The notes: generated by a model from the sequence alone, not told the origin. DNA of 64,000 nucleotides from Massospora cicadina (GCA_022478985.1 JAKSZP010007889.1:124001-188000), one strand, 5' to 3'; positions 11,208 through 23,160 are shown, counted from the stretch's first letter. Program-made: numbers and translations.

Positions 11208-12218
11208 ATGTTTTACCTTAGCTCTACTGTGTACCCTGAAGTTGGGCGTTTAGTGTGCCACTCTTTGAATCATCCTGTGTCTCTGACTTATCTGCGCCAT
11301 CATTTTCCCAAAGTCGTTTTTCTGTGCTTCTTTGGAAGCCCCAGAAATGGACACTTGATTGATTCAAGCTTACCTGCTGGCTTTAATAATCTGATTGACG
11401 CTTTAATGGAAAGTTGTCTCACCCCAACCCAGAAGGGGCCAGGTAATTTGGCTGTCAAGTTTTATTTGGTGCAGTACATATAAAAATGGGCTAAAAACTT
11501 GTGTGCGCCTCTGAAAATAGAGTATTCTTATTTTCCAATTCTTTGTTTTTGGCGGAAAATAAAGGTAATTGGGGGCCCAGACCTGAACTAAATTAAATAT
11601 CTCATTTGTTTTCACCATTATGATGCCACCTGAGCAGCCCCTATAAATATGACGCCCACGCCTAATGATTTCTCCTTGAATTGGGCAGAGCTCCCCACCA
11701 ATTCCCTCCCCATTTTAGTGGAATTGGAGGGTCTAGGCGATTCTAGCCCCAAAATTTTTTGTAACTATTTAATTAAAATTTCTTTTTTCTATGCAGCGCG
11801 TTTGGACGGTACAATCAGGGTCATTGACAAAGGGCCTTGGGTGATTTCCATAGATAACGATGTACAACTGGCCACAAATCTGGCATGGGGTCATTAACGA
11901 CCAAAAACGCGTTTTATAACATGGATTAAACTAATATAAACGAGCAAAATATAATCTTTTTGGGATTCTTGTATAAAACCCATTTCTATATACCAAAAAG
12001 TTCAAGTGAACCCACGCTTGACCCCTACCATGATTTGTAGAACACAGGAGGCGAAAAAAGAATAGCTTTTAAGATACAAAAATGTTTTTGCAATTTCTGA
12101 AGATATGGTGGGATATGTGAACTCATTAATAAGAGTGGCCAACTATCCCTCTCCATTCTATTATGGAAAAATATATCCTTGAGGCATGATATTGCTTTAT
12201 ATATAATTTTCTGGTGAA
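11208..12218 (+). pseudogene. Probable Gag remains of chromovirus C
   Basis: Two open stretches (11208-11483 and 11649-11897) read in the direction of the protease that follows. I see no capsid or knuckle motif, so Gag is assigned from position only. The region 10818-11207 before it has no recognised content; it may hold the 5' LTR of C, but I found no matching second copy after the integrase. Confidence 0.3.
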
Positions 12219-12533
12219 GTGTTGGCATTGTCTGCTATGAATAAAGACCATTCTGATATTTTTTTGTTGACTGCTACCCTCTCATATCCTTTAGGGAAAA
12301 TCACCACAGCGATTTTGGTGGATACTGGAGCCTCTGAGAATTTTAATGACCAAAACCTAGCCGACTACCTTGATTTGAATTATTTGCATGGTAGTATGGT
12401 TAGGGGAGGGGCTTCCCAAGGTATATCTACGCTGAAGATTATAAGGTTAGTGGATTATCAAGTTGGCAAATATCATTTGGCTGACCACTTCCAAGTAATC
12501 AAAAACTCTTGTACTCCATCATTTTTGGAGTAG
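12219..12533 (+). pseudogene. Chromovirus C aspartic protease
   Basis: The active site LVDTGAS (12316-12336) is intact, followed by the usual hydrophobic second half. In Ty3/gypsy elements this retropepsin matures Gag-Pol and works as a dimer. The 104-codon frame ends in a stop at 12531; the remaining link to the RT (12534-12879) is broken by stops. Confidence 0.75.
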
Positions 12534-12879
12534 AGTGGTGGCGAAAGTTTGACGTCAGACCCAACATGAAAGACAATACCATATCATTAACTTTGAAGAA
12601 TGGCCATGAATAAGTTATCCCATATCTGAAGCGAACTTTCAGGGAAATTTTCCCGAAAGGCTTAAGGTCAACACTCTCAGTCTAGCTCCGCTGCTGAAGC
12701 CCTCTTTAAAAATACCCTTACCTTCCTGTTTAGGGGCTGGAATCTTCTTTTAATGTGGCTTTAGCCAATGTACTACCAGCTCATTCAGAAACTGATTGCA
12801 GGTTCAAGATCACCATTGATCTGGTGCGTATATCTTCTCCCATTTACCCCTTGACTGTAAGGGAGGAAGCAGAATTAAT

Positions 12880-13880
12880 GTGTGGGCTAAAGAACAGTTA
12901 GCTAAAGGTGAAATATTTCAGCGTACCTCTCTGATATGCTCCACACTTTTTTTGAGGGATAAAGCTGATGATACTCCACGCCCATGCGTAGATTATATAA
13001 GCCTAAACAATGTCACTGTACCAGATTTATATTCCATCTCGTTTAACTCTCATATTGCACACTATGTGAAGAAGACCAGAGTCTTCTCCAAACTTAATTG
13101 CTTAGATGCGTTCAATCAGATCCAGATCAAGGAGGTCCAGGAGTGGCTCACTGCATTATTAACCAGATTAGGAATTTTCCAGTTTCTGATTATGCCATTT
13201 GGGCTTAAAAAGTACCTGATATTTTTCAACGTTGTATAGTGCGGCCTTGGGGCCTTCTGGGTGTGTGCGTTTTGGCCTATATGTATGATATTCTGGTGTT
13301 TTCCCCTGATCATGAGTCCTATGTAATACACCTGAGGCAAGCGGTGGAGAGTTTAAGGGCAACCAACCTTACACTGAAGATCAGTAAGTGCGAGATCTTT
13401 AAGTCTCAGGTCACCTTCTGGGCAACGTCATGTTTGACAAGGCCATATGATAACTTCAGACAAGGAGCTTGTGACATACAAGGGTCCCACCCCATCATTG
13501 GTCAAGGAATTGAGGAGTTTTTGGAGACGTGTAAGTTTCTTGAGAAGTTCACGTTAAATATTTCTGAGGTGGCTGCGCCCTTGTATAAGGAAAGTGGAGC
13601 AAAAGTGCGCCAGTGGTCTCCCATCTTGCAGAATGTCTTCCAAGAGGTAAAAAGAACCCTGTTTTCTACGTCCATCCTTCGCCATGTAGATCCCAAAAAG
13701 GAGTTTATTGTGGCTACTAATGCCTCCAACTTCGCCATAGTGGCTGACCTATTACAGGTAGGTGAAGTTGGAATAGAGCATCCGGTGGGTTATTTACCTT
13801 GGAAGATGTCTCTACCTGAGTTAATCTACGCCATTTATGATCAAGAGATATTAGCACTGGTTGAGGCGCTGACTTATTGA
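12880..13880 (+). pseudogene. Chromovirus C reverse transcriptase and RNase H
   Basis: Two overlapping frames (12880-13239 and 13239-13880) carry RT blocks in order: CVDYISLNN, VFSKLNCLDAFNQI, IFQFLIMPFGLK, then the catalytic box. Both catalytic sites are damaged: the block-A Asp is Asn (KLN), and the YxDD box reads YMYD (13278-13289). RNase H follows with KEFIVATNASNFA (the first acidic residue also Asn) and an EILALVEALTY end. The enzyme cannot be active. The order and the downstream chromodomain place it among chromoviruses. Confidence 0.82.
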
Positions 13881-14339
13881 CATCATCGCTTGCATGGCTT
13901 ATCCTAACTCTTCCATGTATGTACATATCACTGTGCTTTGTTGTACTACCACGCACCTCATGTTCTGGCACCACAACAAACCTGCTGTCATGTGACCATG
14001 GCCCATTTTGTGTTTTCGTATGAGTTTACCAAAGGCGATGATAATGGTTTGGCGGATGCTTTGAGCTGAAACCCTGCATTAACCTCAGATCCTAAGGAGG
14101 TGGAGGACACAATACTCACTTGATAATTCCATTGGTTAAGAATGTATCCCAACATCCACCTCTTGACCCACTGGTCAGCGCTTGCTCCTCTGGAAAATGC
14201 TGAGAAATATTGTATGTTAAGAAAGGTGGGCCTTTAACAGCCCTTGTCAGCAGAATATACTATGGTCTTCACCAAGAGCAAGCTGAATCAGGAAGATAGT
14301 ACTACAGAATACCATGTGAAGGATGAGATGGTGTGGTTT

Positions 14340-15592
14340 CAGAGTCGCCTATGGTTTCCTGCTGGACCACTTCGCCTGGAAATCATCTGAGGCCATCATG
14401 ATGGGACCACCGTTGGACATCCTGGAAAGACAAAGGCTCTAGAACAATTCTCCGCACCTAAAATTGGAAGGGGTTAGCCGCACAGGTTGCCAGGTATTAT
14501 AAGGAATGCCTGGTCTGCAACCAAATGAAACTGAATCGCCATCCCCACGCAAGATTTCTGGCAATAGTTCAAAGAGATGAGGGGCCAGGACTTCCCTATT
14601 GGTGGACATCACTGTGTAGTTACCTGTGTCTGATGGCTACATTGCCATCATGGTAGCGGTGGACGGTTTACAAAGTTCGCCTTTTTTATTTTTAATATAG
14701 AACTATGGTAACTGCGGCGGAGATGGTTAGGCTCTTTTTATCTCATGTGTTCGCCCTTCATGGGTGCCCCATGAGATAATTAATGATTGGGAACCCCAGT
14801 TTACCTCATTTTTTGGGAAGAGTTGTGTAAGACTCTTCAAATTCATTTCTGCCATCCAACTGCCTATCATCCTCAATCAGAAGGGCAGATGGAACGAATG
14901 ATCTAGTGCTTGGAACAGTTCCTGAGATGTTACACTTAATTAGGTCATTCAGATTAGCTTTCACACTTTAACATGGCCCAGTTTAGCTATAACAACACTC
15001 AACATGTGTCTATCAATTGTTTCCCATTTTTCGCCAACTATGGGTATACCACGCCTTCAACATGGAGCCCAGTTGTGGATCCAAAGTTAAAGTGGTGTGG
15101 ACTTTACTAAGACTATCAAGAAAGTACACCAGGGGTTTTCACGAATTTGGAGGCGGCAATGCAAGTTTATAAAGAGAATGGCAACAGAAAAAGATGGGTA
15201 GGTCTTTTATACAAGGAAGGGGATCTTGTGATGCTTGATGCTCTAAAAATCCCTATCAAGCAGCCTTGCAAAAATCTGGGACCAAAGAGAATTGGGTCTT
15301 TCCGCATTGCCAGAAAGGTGGGCCACGCCTCATACTAGTTGGATCTCACCGCTTATTCCAGATCTTTGCAGTCTTTCATGAAAGCAAGCTGACATTGTTT
15401 GAGGGACCCCCACCAGGGACCCAGAGGTTTATCTCAGGGGATGGAACGCCAGAGTGGGAAGTTGAAGAGATTGTATCCTCATGCAGAGTAAACAGAAGCC
15501 TCGAGTACCTAGTATCAGACAGTTTCATTTCTTATATTGTGAGAAGAGCGTTTTGGATGGAAATAATGATAAAAATGACCAAAAGACCCTGA
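14340..15592 (+). pseudogene. Chromovirus C integrase with C-terminal chromodomain
   Basis: The zinc-binding HHCC domain is visible at 14400-14525 (HHDGTTVGHPGKTK then CLVCNQMK). The catalytic core (about 14600-14900) is broken by many stops. The C-terminal region (15147-15338) precedes a chromodomain start at about 15455 (EWEVEEIVSS then LEYLVS), after which the frame degenerates. Chromodomains in this position steer integration to heterochromatin marks in known chromoviruses. No 3' LTR was identified after 15592. Confidence 0.75.
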
Positions 15593-16240
15593 CCAGCATT
15601 TAATGGAACCCCTCAAATTGGTGTTATACCGTATTTAATACTACTTGGGAAAATAGCACAAGTTTTGGTAGCAGGGTTACTCTGAGTCGTCAGCAGAATC
15701 AATGGAGCCATTTAAAGGTCCCTTTCCATTATACAGCTAATTTAGTTTAATCTACACCGCAGAGACTGGCCCATTTTATAGGGTTGAAAAGATTCCACCA
15801 TGTTACAGATATTTTCCTGCCCCAAGATTGGATAATTTATACTAAAACTTTCCCTCACGGATTTATCCTACCTTTCATTTCCCTCCATCAGTTGTTCCAT
15901 CAAAGCGAGGTGAGTCTCAAGAGCTCCAATAGGCCAAATCTCCATATTCCATAGTTTGGACATGTATAGTCTAATATGAACTTCAAGTCTCAACAGAATT
16001 AAATACTAAGCACCGAGATATTGAGAAGCTTTGCTTCTAATCCCTGCCATGACTAATAAATTCATACAAAATATAATCCTTTACATCAACTTGTTTTTTA
16101 GTTAAAACTATAAGTTGTCAATTATTTCCCTACAATATTTTTATTCTGCAGTTGAAAAACTAATTATCTTGCAAATAATTGTTGTAATTTTGGTGTGAGA
16201 ACACACCAGCAAGCCAACCAAAAGCCTAAATTCCAACATG
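15593..16240. other. Unassigned; expected place of the 5' LTR of element E
   Basis: A primer-binding-site-like motif follows at 16241, so a 5' LTR of E should lie here (about 15800-16235). I compared the region with the E 3' LTR (31023-31488) and the G LTRs and could not align it with confidence. The first part may be the 3' end of chromovirus C. Confidence 0.3.
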
Positions 16241-16258
16241 TAGCGCTCACTACGGGGG
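16241..16258 (+). promoter_or_regulatory. Primer-binding-site-like motif of element E
   Basis: TAGCGCTCACTACGGGGG matches the motif that follows the 5' LTRs of F (34999-35015) and G (58835 down to 58818, minus), where it reads TGGTGCTCACTACAGGG. The shared stretch is long and its place constant, so a tRNA primer site is the best explanation. Two C/T transitions separate E from the others. Confidence 0.6.
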
Positions 16259-16289
16259 TCTGAGCTGTCCCATGTGAAACGTCTATAAC

Positions 16290-16921
16290 AAACAATGGAG
16301 AATGCTAGCAGTCAAGAAGATCAATCTGCTGATCAGTCAATAAGTGTTGCTCTATAGATTAGTATCTCATGGTATGGAGTGCTTCCCACACAGCCTGAGA
16401 ATTTAGAATTTTGGGCCACGTTCCAGTTCTCACATCCCTCCAAAATGGAAAACAATATCAACTTCTATGAGAATCTTAACAACATTGTTCAAAATTGATA
16501 GATAGCATCTACTCTGTGGGTGCCTGCTCCAGCCATTCCTACGCCTCTTCCTGCTCTCTACCATGCAGGACCTTTACACCTCAACCAACTGCCAGCAAGA
16601 GAAATGTCATTGGGAACTGAGTTCTACCTTCATAATTTCTTTATCCAGCTATTCATCACCTCCTCTAGCTAGTCATGTTGCACCATCATGAAGTTTTCTG
16701 ACAACTGAAGCTCACCCAGACCCTGCAGTACAATGTTGTCAATTTTTACAATGCAGCCTCCTCTTTTGTTGACAACAACTGAGAGGTCATTGTCAATAAT
16801 CGCCAAGTAATTAATGAAACCTTAGGCCAAATTGTGGCATTAGATAGTGGTAAATCTAGTTACTTCAAAGACCAACTGCGTCAAAATATCCAAATCCTTG
16901 AGGCTTCTTAAAACCAGCAAC
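16290..16921 (+). pseudogene. Element E Gag, N-terminal part
   Basis: Frames here resemble the N-terminal Gag block of G (58664-58266, minus) and H (33570-33740, plus): an aromatic/His-rich run around YLHNFF followed by a block of the type QLGLT..H in the better preserved copies. Many stops interrupt it. The sequence ends at the D 5' LTR. The function of this block is unknown; in G and H it stands directly before the collagen-like stretch. Confidence 0.55.
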
Positions 16922-18144
16922 TGTAAGTACAGGAAAACGTCCCCTCTGCGTGGATTGGGCAATTTCTCATCTCCTAACAAAAAGGATCCAAAGAGGTTAG
17001 CTGTACCCCTCGTCACAAAGGGCGACCTCACCCATGTGGTAGATGAGCGTTAAGTAACAGCGCTCCCTCTGAAGATTCCTACCCCAGTCCCCATGCTTAC
17101 CTCATAAGAGCTAGTTTGGCAGGTATAGGAAATCTGTGCTGAAATCATCAGAAATCATTATCCCCACAAGCTGTAAGGGCTCTATAAAGCCAGTGGCGCA
17201 GAATCCTTGAAATTGGATCAAAAATGTTTGAAACATACGTGATTAAAGCCCAACGGATGCACAACTCATAGCCAGAACGGGACAAATAATGAATTATCAG
17301 TCAAAATTGCTGATGACATTAAGTTTAACGAGTAGTATGATTGCCAACCCTAAATTACTCTCAAAATCGTCAGATTTTGTCCTGACAGGCATATATCACC
17401 ATTGGGGATTGTTGCCTTAATTCAAAACACTCATCACAAAAATTGGGATCATCGCTCAAGGAATACCACTTGGCTGAATAGATGTTCCAGTGATTAGCAT
17501 GGGTGGGTTGGTCAACCTGAACCAATTTCTGACCCGTTGGTACCTTCCCTATGTGGGGTGGCCCTGGGGGATCCCTGTTGCTCGTCAAGCCAATGCTGTC
17601 ACACTAACCGCCATAAACGCATTAAATCCACAGGTCAGACATTCACATGAGAACTGATAGTGACTCAGCCCACCACTGAATCATTCAATGTCAGTTTAGA
17701 TTGAAGTTGATATTCCCCTCACTCAAAGATTTTCTGGGTTAGGTCAAAAATTTGAGGGCCCCAATCCATGCTTTGATAACCTACCAAATAAAACACTAAT
17801 TAATCAGTTGCTTTGCATTAAGGAAATTGTTAGCCAATTTTCTTTATTTAACTTTTAATAAAAATCCCTATACCCTTTTCCAGTTTTTTATCTTGTTCAA
17901 ATATAAACCTCCTGTCCCGCCTATATTTCCACAACCCACAGGGCCCATGGCCGTGTTCAACTGGTTCTTTGCTAGGTTCCACTACACAATTATGACTCAT
18001 AGTCGCTCAGTGATGAAATTACTTCCTGGTTTCATAAGATTCACTCAAGTAGCAGTGCCACTGGCATTTGGACTTTTTATTTAGGCGCTTTGGCACTTCA
18101 ATTGGCAGGTCAGTCTAAATTTATAAGTTGCTATCTTCCTGACA
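16922..18144 (+). repeat. 5' LTR of chromovirus D
   Basis: It starts TGTAAG and ends GACA. A TATA-like CTATAAAG at about 17190 is conserved in both copies, giving a short U3 and a very long R/U5; AATAAA lies near 17858. The central part (about 17380-17810) is nearly identical to the other LTR, while both flanks differ at roughly one base in six by eye. A minus-strand frame of 60-72 codons (17370-17588) is open in both LTRs but resembles nothing known. Confidence 0.88.
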
Positions 18145-18950
18145 TAATTGACCAACCATTATTCTTAACCATTTACGCCCTTCTTGTTGAGATGGGCGTA
18201 GCAGTGGTCCTTATCCTTCAGCTGAATAAAGTTATGAAGAAGTTCTATTATGCCCAGAATAGCCTAGTCCCTCTCAGATTGTCTAAGCCCAGCCTAAAAA
18301 ATGTAATTTTCATGCTAGGAGCCGCCAAGTTGGCCTTGGTGTCAAATACTTCTTCCAAATCATTGTCCAATTAAATCTTAATAGTAACCGCGGCTCATGT
18401 GCCCACGTCAGTATATTCTGCATTATGACTTACAAAGTAGTTACTCCTGTTGTGAACCTAGTGGTTACCCCCAATCATGGTACAATCTTTTCTGTATCTA
18501 CTGACTCAACTATAGCTGTCAATTAAGAGAATTTCGCCTACTTTATTATTGCTCATGAAAATCAGTATCAGAGTATACCACATCTCCTTTGAGGCCTTGG
18601 TAGACACTAAAGCAAGTAGGTAAATTTATTAGTGTAGAGCTAGCCCACCAGTTAAACTTGATTTGGACTTAGGTCCTATAGCGATGGTCACTTCATTGGC
18701 CTCCCAGCCCTCATACCTATTTTGATGCCCAGTACCTTTCTCTGTTCACCTGTTTAGCTTTGGTGATCAGTTCTCCGCAATGGAGAACTTGGTGTTTCTG
18801 GTAATCTTAGGGGTGGGTTGATGGCATCAACAGCATGTTAGAATTCACCAGGAGTCCAATATATTGTCATTTACTAATAACCAAATGGAAGGTGAGTTTC
18901 CCTTAGTGGATACTCTTAAAAAGTTCAAGGCTACAGTTTTATCACTTCCT
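18145..18950 (+). pseudogene. Chromovirus D Gag remnant and protease
   Basis: Only about 450 bp separate the LTR from the protease, too short for a full Gag, so most of Gag is gone. The open frame 18090-18374 is not recognisable. The protease active site is seen as LVDTKAS at about 18599-18619 (Gly changed to Lys), followed by a retropepsin-like continuation with stops. I found no convincing primer-binding site after the LTR. Confidence 0.5.
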
Positions 18951-19080
18951 TTTTTCCCTTGCGGGCCTTCCACCAGATTTTCCCAAGGCATTTATGGGAT
19001 AATTAAGTATTTTTAATTCTGAGAAGGTGGACCATCTTCCCCCCATACTTAATTCGATATAGGGTTCAGAACAAAAGCAG

Positions 19081-19690
19081 GTGGTAAATATTAACTGCCC
19101 TTTGTACCCGCACACAGCGGTGGAGGAGGCTTCTCTTAATGTATGGTTGGATGACATGCTTAATAAAGGGTGGTTATTCAAAGAGACATCACCAGTTGCT
19201 TCTCCCATCGTTTTTGCCAAGAGGCCAATGGTTCCCTTAGTCCCTGCACAGGTTATGGTCATCTAAATAAAACACAGTCCATTATACCTACCCTTTGCAA
19301 CTGAAGCAAACTCTTGGTCAAGTGATTGTTAAGTCTTGTGTGTTTTCAAAAGTTGACCTTATCAAAGTCTTTAACCAAATTTGGGTGATGGAAGGTCAGG
19401 AATGGCTTATTGCTATCTGAATGAAGAGGGATATTTTCCAATTTCGAGTAATGTCATTTGGATTGAAGATTGCACCAGCCACATTCTAAGGAATGATTGA
19501 TAGTGTGTTGAGTGATCTCTAGTTCACCTGCTTGGTAGCTTGTATTGACAATATCTTGGTACATTCCTCGACTTTTGAACAACATGCAAAAGATTTGGAA
19601 GCAGTTGTGACGGCCTTACATAAGGCGGGCCTATTTGTTAAGCCTTCAAAATGCAAGTTTTATCAGGAAAAAGTGTCAGACATTTGCCCT
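19081..19690 (+). pseudogene. Chromovirus D reverse transcriptase, N-terminal part
   Basis: RT blocks follow in order: EASLNVWLDDMLNKGW, SPIVFAKRP, VFSKVDLIKVFNQI (catalytic Asp kept), FQFRVMSFGLK, then the YxDD box as CIDN (19541-19555). Its second Asp codon is AAT after GAC, a CpG-to-CpA change. The block that reads SKCKFYQEKV ends at about 19680, where unrelated sequence begins. RT would copy the element RNA; this copy is dead. Confidence 0.8.
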
Positions 19691-20113
19691 CCCAGCTGCA
19701 AACTAATAATTTTTGGGTCGAAATCTGCTGAAAAGGGGAAATGTCAGCCATATGCAAGTTTGCTATGATATTATGAATGATTTTAATAATATTATAAATG
19801 CTGGTATCAGCCAAAAGACCCTGGCTGATCCTTGGTGAAGCCCACAAACTGGGGTAACACCCTTTTGAAATCTTCACGAGCATTAAATGCAATATTGAGC
19901 ATTCAGATTACTCCAACCACATGATGGACCCTGGGACGTCCATCAGATGGTACTCCCCTAGACACAACCAGGTCCTTCAAAGCAGCTATATGGGACCACC
20001 CCTTTTATAGGCTTGGCGGGGATCCCCCAAGGTGCAATAAATTTCATTAATAGGGATTTGTTGAAGTTTATCAAATCATTATCCCATGGATACATTTTAG
20101 CCAATAATAATTC

Positions 20114-20118
20114 CCCTT
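20114..20118 (+). repeat. Target-site duplication of the TRIM element, left (CCCTT)
   Basis: CCCTT here equals CCCTT at 21912-21916, directly after the 3' LTR. Confidence 0.8.
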
Positions 20119-20680
20119 TATAATGAACGGAAATCATCTGAAAGGATGGATTTGCAAACATTACATTCTGATTGGTTTGTTCATTTAATTCAAGCTGAAC
20201 TAATCGGAATTGTTGGGTATGGTGGAGTGGGTGGTCGGACTCGGAGGGCTGGGCTGAGCTGCTCCAACCATTCCTTAAGCTTGGCAAGCTTAAGGAATGA
20301 ATCGGAGAGGCTCCTCGGAAGCAACTTTATAAAAGTCAAACCTGACCTTCTTGAATTCCAAGTTGGAATTCTAAGTCTTGGCCTTGGTCCCCTCCAGTTC
20401 AGTCTTTTATTATTTTTAAAATAAAAATAAAATTCTTTTGAGGTGTCGCGCCTCGCTTACCTGATATTTTTGGGTTTGGGTTTGTGATAGGGGACCTCAT
20501 ATTAGTGACAGTCCGGCCTCATCACTCCATTTGCCACCACATGGGCATTTCCGATCTTTGATGAGAAAAGTTCGCCTCACCTGTGCCTAAGTCTGTCTGG
20601 TTAGGTTGCCCGCCTGGAATGCCATCACGTGGGCATTTCCAGAATGAAACAGATGGGGTCTGGGATCCCCGCCTGTGACA
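20119..20680 (+). repeat. 5' LTR of the TRIM element
   Basis: It corresponds to 21350-21911. The first two bases are TA where the 3' copy has TG. It holds a 29-bp palindrome (20270-20298, 14-bp arms), a TATAAAAG box at 20328, a second palindrome (20353-20371, 9-bp arms around one base) about 25 bp further on, and AATAAA at 20420. The second palindrome would fall at the start of the transcript. Confidence 0.88.
20270..20298 (+). promoter_or_regulatory. Perfect palindrome upstream of the TRIM TATA box
   Basis: ATTCCTTAAGCTTG and its exact complement flank a single G. In the 3' LTR (21501-21529) the outer 11-bp arms are kept while the centre has changed, which suggests the arms matter. It lies about 30 bp before the TATA box, a plausible place for a dimeric factor site. 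Confidence 0.55.
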
Positions 20681-21349
20681 TTATTCCAACTTCATTTTGC
20701 TTCTGATTGGAGGTGGTCCTGTCCCTCAGAGGATTTCCGTTTTGTCCCAGCTGTTGAGGAAACTGGCGCTGGGCCAACCCAGCGACCAATGGCCAGCCCT
20801 GCGATGTCAGTGAAATTTGAGGGTCTGACAAATTGCAGGTTCCTGCCAATTCCAGCGGCCGTGTCTGAGGGCACCTGTTCCCAGCAGGTTCCCTCAACCC
20901 CAGAAAGTCCCAAAGGGGAGGATATTTGCCCCAGCACCAGCGTCATGGGGTCAACCCCACTGCCAGCAGGACTGAGGAAAGCGCCTTCCTGGTCAGGATG
21001 GGAATGCCATTCTCAGGCCTGACAGTGCAAAGGGGATGGCCCATGGCCAGCGCTGTTTCACACCTTCTGGGGCTATCATTGGGGAAGCGCCTTCCCAGTT
21101 GGGATGGGAAGGCCATTCCTAGTGGTAGCCTCTGGGAGGTTGTGACTTGGCCAGGTGTTGGGTACAAATGTCCTTACCTGTTGGGGCTTACTCCAACAGC
21201 CCAGTTTCTGGTTTCTGTCCCCCCCATTTCCCCTCGAGAGGATCCTTCTTGGGGCTCGAGGTGACTCACCCTGGGAAGACCTCTCGCCAATGATTTCCTC
21301 TCAAAACGGCGGCTCTCTGCCCCCAGAGGGCCATTTTAGCAGGGGGTGA

Positions 21350-21911
21350 TGTAACGAATGGAAATCATCCGAAAGGATGGATTTCTGAATGTTACATTCT
21401 GATTGGTTCGTTTGGTTAATTTAAACTGAACTAATCGGAAATGTTGGGTATGGTGGAGTGGGTGGTTGGACTTGGAGGGCTGGGCTGAGCCACTTCGACC
21501 ATTCCTTAAGCTCAGCAGGCTTAAGGAATGAATCAGAGAGGCTCTTCAGAAGCAACTCTATAAAAGTCAAACCTGACCTTCTTGAATTCCAAGTTGGAAT
21601 TCTAAGTCTTGGCCTTGGTCCCCTCCAGTTCAGTCTTTTATTAATTTTAAATAAAAATAAAGTTCTTTTGAGGTGTTGCGCCTCGCTTACCTGATAATTT
21701 CAGGTTCGGGTTTGTGATAGGGGACCTCATATTAGTGACAGTCCGGCCTCATCACTCCATTTGCCACCACATGGGCATTTCCGATATTTGATGAGAAAAG
21801 GTTCGCCTCACCTGTGCCTAAGTCTGTCTGGTTAGGTTGCCCACCTGGAATGCCGTCGCGTGGGCATTTCCAAGACGAAATGGACGGGGTCTGGGATCCC
21901 CACCTGTGACA
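21350..21911 (+). repeat. 3' LTR of the TRIM element
   Basis: It starts TGTAACGAATGG and ends CCTGTGACA, then the CCCTT duplication. TATAAAAG is at 21559 and the second palindrome at 21584-21602 is identical to that of the 5' LTR. Confidence 0.9.
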
Positions 21912-22164
21912 CCCTTCCATTGTTCAGCCAAATGAAGCGAGTATCCTGAGCTTTGGTAGTCTGCATCCCCATATTTCCTAATTTGGACTAGTCTAAGCTA
22001 TTCTAAACCTATCCTTGAATTCCCCTTGACCATTGATACAATTTAAATTTTGAACTGTCAGATGCCAAAGGGGTCATTTTCTTTTCCTTTATTGTGCTAA
22101 TAATTAATCTATAAAAACCCAGATTTATATTGCTTTATACTTAATTTTATTTAAAACATTTGTG

Positions 22165-23160
22165 GAATCCAGCGGCATAAGCACCAGCGAGCAGAAATTG
22201 GCTGTATTCCTACAGGAAGTCACATTTTTAGGCAATATCTTCTTAAAAGATGGGTACACCATTCCACCTAAAAAGTTAGACGCCAACCGCAAGTGGCTCA
22301 CTCCAATGACCCAAAGGCAAATAAGAAGCTTCTTGGGCACTATAATTTTCTTAAAAAAATCTCCCCTGCTTTATCACAGTTAGACACCCCACTTCATCCA
22401 TTTATGGGTAAGAATGTCCCCTTTTGTTGGACGCCTGAGTGCCAGCTGGCATTTGAGTCAACTAAAGAGGTGTTTTTCTCTTCTCTATCCTAAATCATAC
22501 GGACCCCTCCAAGCCTTATCTCATAGCCTGAGATGCGTCATCTGTTGCAGTAGAGGCTGCATTGCTTCGGAGCATAAGGGGTAAGAGCATCCCATAGCTT
22601 ACTTTTCCTGCAAGTTCTTTTATACAGAGCAGTCTTAGGCTATCTATGATAATGAGCTGGCAGCTTTAGCATGAGCACTGACACACTGGAGATATCTTTT
22701 GCAGGGTTCTTAACATGAGTTAACATTGCAAATGGATCATCAAGCTCTTCTCTACTTCTGCAAACCACAAAATTTAGCACACAGGCAAGCTCAAACCTAT
22801 CAGGATTTGTGTAGCTTTAACTTTAAATATGAGTTTGTGAAAGAAGCGTTGAATGTCCTCTCCAACTTATTAAATAATAACCCCGCACATTGACTTGTAG
22901 ATTCAGAGGAAGTGGATCTTGTTACTGCTACCCCTCCCACCCAAATCTTATCCATCATCCATCCCAAGGTCTCATCAGTGTAATTGGCTCCCAATACGCC
23001 TCTTATTTCATGGTTTTAGCAGCCCAAATGACATGTCCCAAAGGATTGGAGTTTTGGGAACTAATGTCTCTATCAGCTTATAAGCATTCACTATATTCCT
23101 TGGCGAAGAGTTTTATCCATTTTTCAGTCCTGGGTGTGGGTTCCTCCTCTTTTTAGAGCC
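22165..23160 (+). pseudogene. Chromovirus D reverse transcriptase C-terminus and RNase H
   Basis: The frame resumes with LQEVTFLGN and the thumb block RQIRSFLGTI, then the connection FMGKNVPFCWTPECQLAFES. RNase H follows from about 22500 with many stops. The overlap with the sequence before the break (two versions of the residues preceding TFLG) suggests the two halves could derive from different copies. Confidence 0.68.

Larger units (their letters stand above)
20119..21911 (+). mobile_element. TRIM-like non-autonomous LTR element, 1,793 bp
   Basis: Two 562-bp LTRs (20119-20680 and 21350-21911) flank a 669-bp non-coding interior, with 5-bp duplications CCCTT outside. A polypurine tract (AGCAGGGGGTGA, 21338-21349) precedes the 3' LTR. 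By hand alignment the LTRs agree at about nine positions in ten. The interior encodes no Gag or Pol, is GC-rich and has an imperfect 40-bp direct repeat (20976-21017 and 21082-21120). Such elements depend on enzymes of a full-length relative. It is the innermost, youngest layer of the E-D-insert-TRIM stack. Confidence 0.9.
19691..22164. other. Foreign DNA inside the D reverse transcriptase
   Basis: Between SKCKFYQEKV and the resumed LQEVTFLGN block lie about 2.5 kb without RT sequence. The centre is the TRIM-like element (20119-21911). The outer parts (19691-20113 and 21917-22164) have no recognised content. The resumed RT repeats about 15-20 residues already present before the break, so this is not a simple insertion with a short duplication. 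Confidence 0.5.

Noticed and set aside
15700..16240. 5' LTR of element E
   Set aside because: Expected here from the primer-site motif, but I could not align it with the E 3' LTR or the G LTRs.
17370..17588. A real minus-strand gene in the D LTR
   Set aside because: Open in both LTRs, but they are copies of one another and this part is nearly identical, so openness is not independent evidence.
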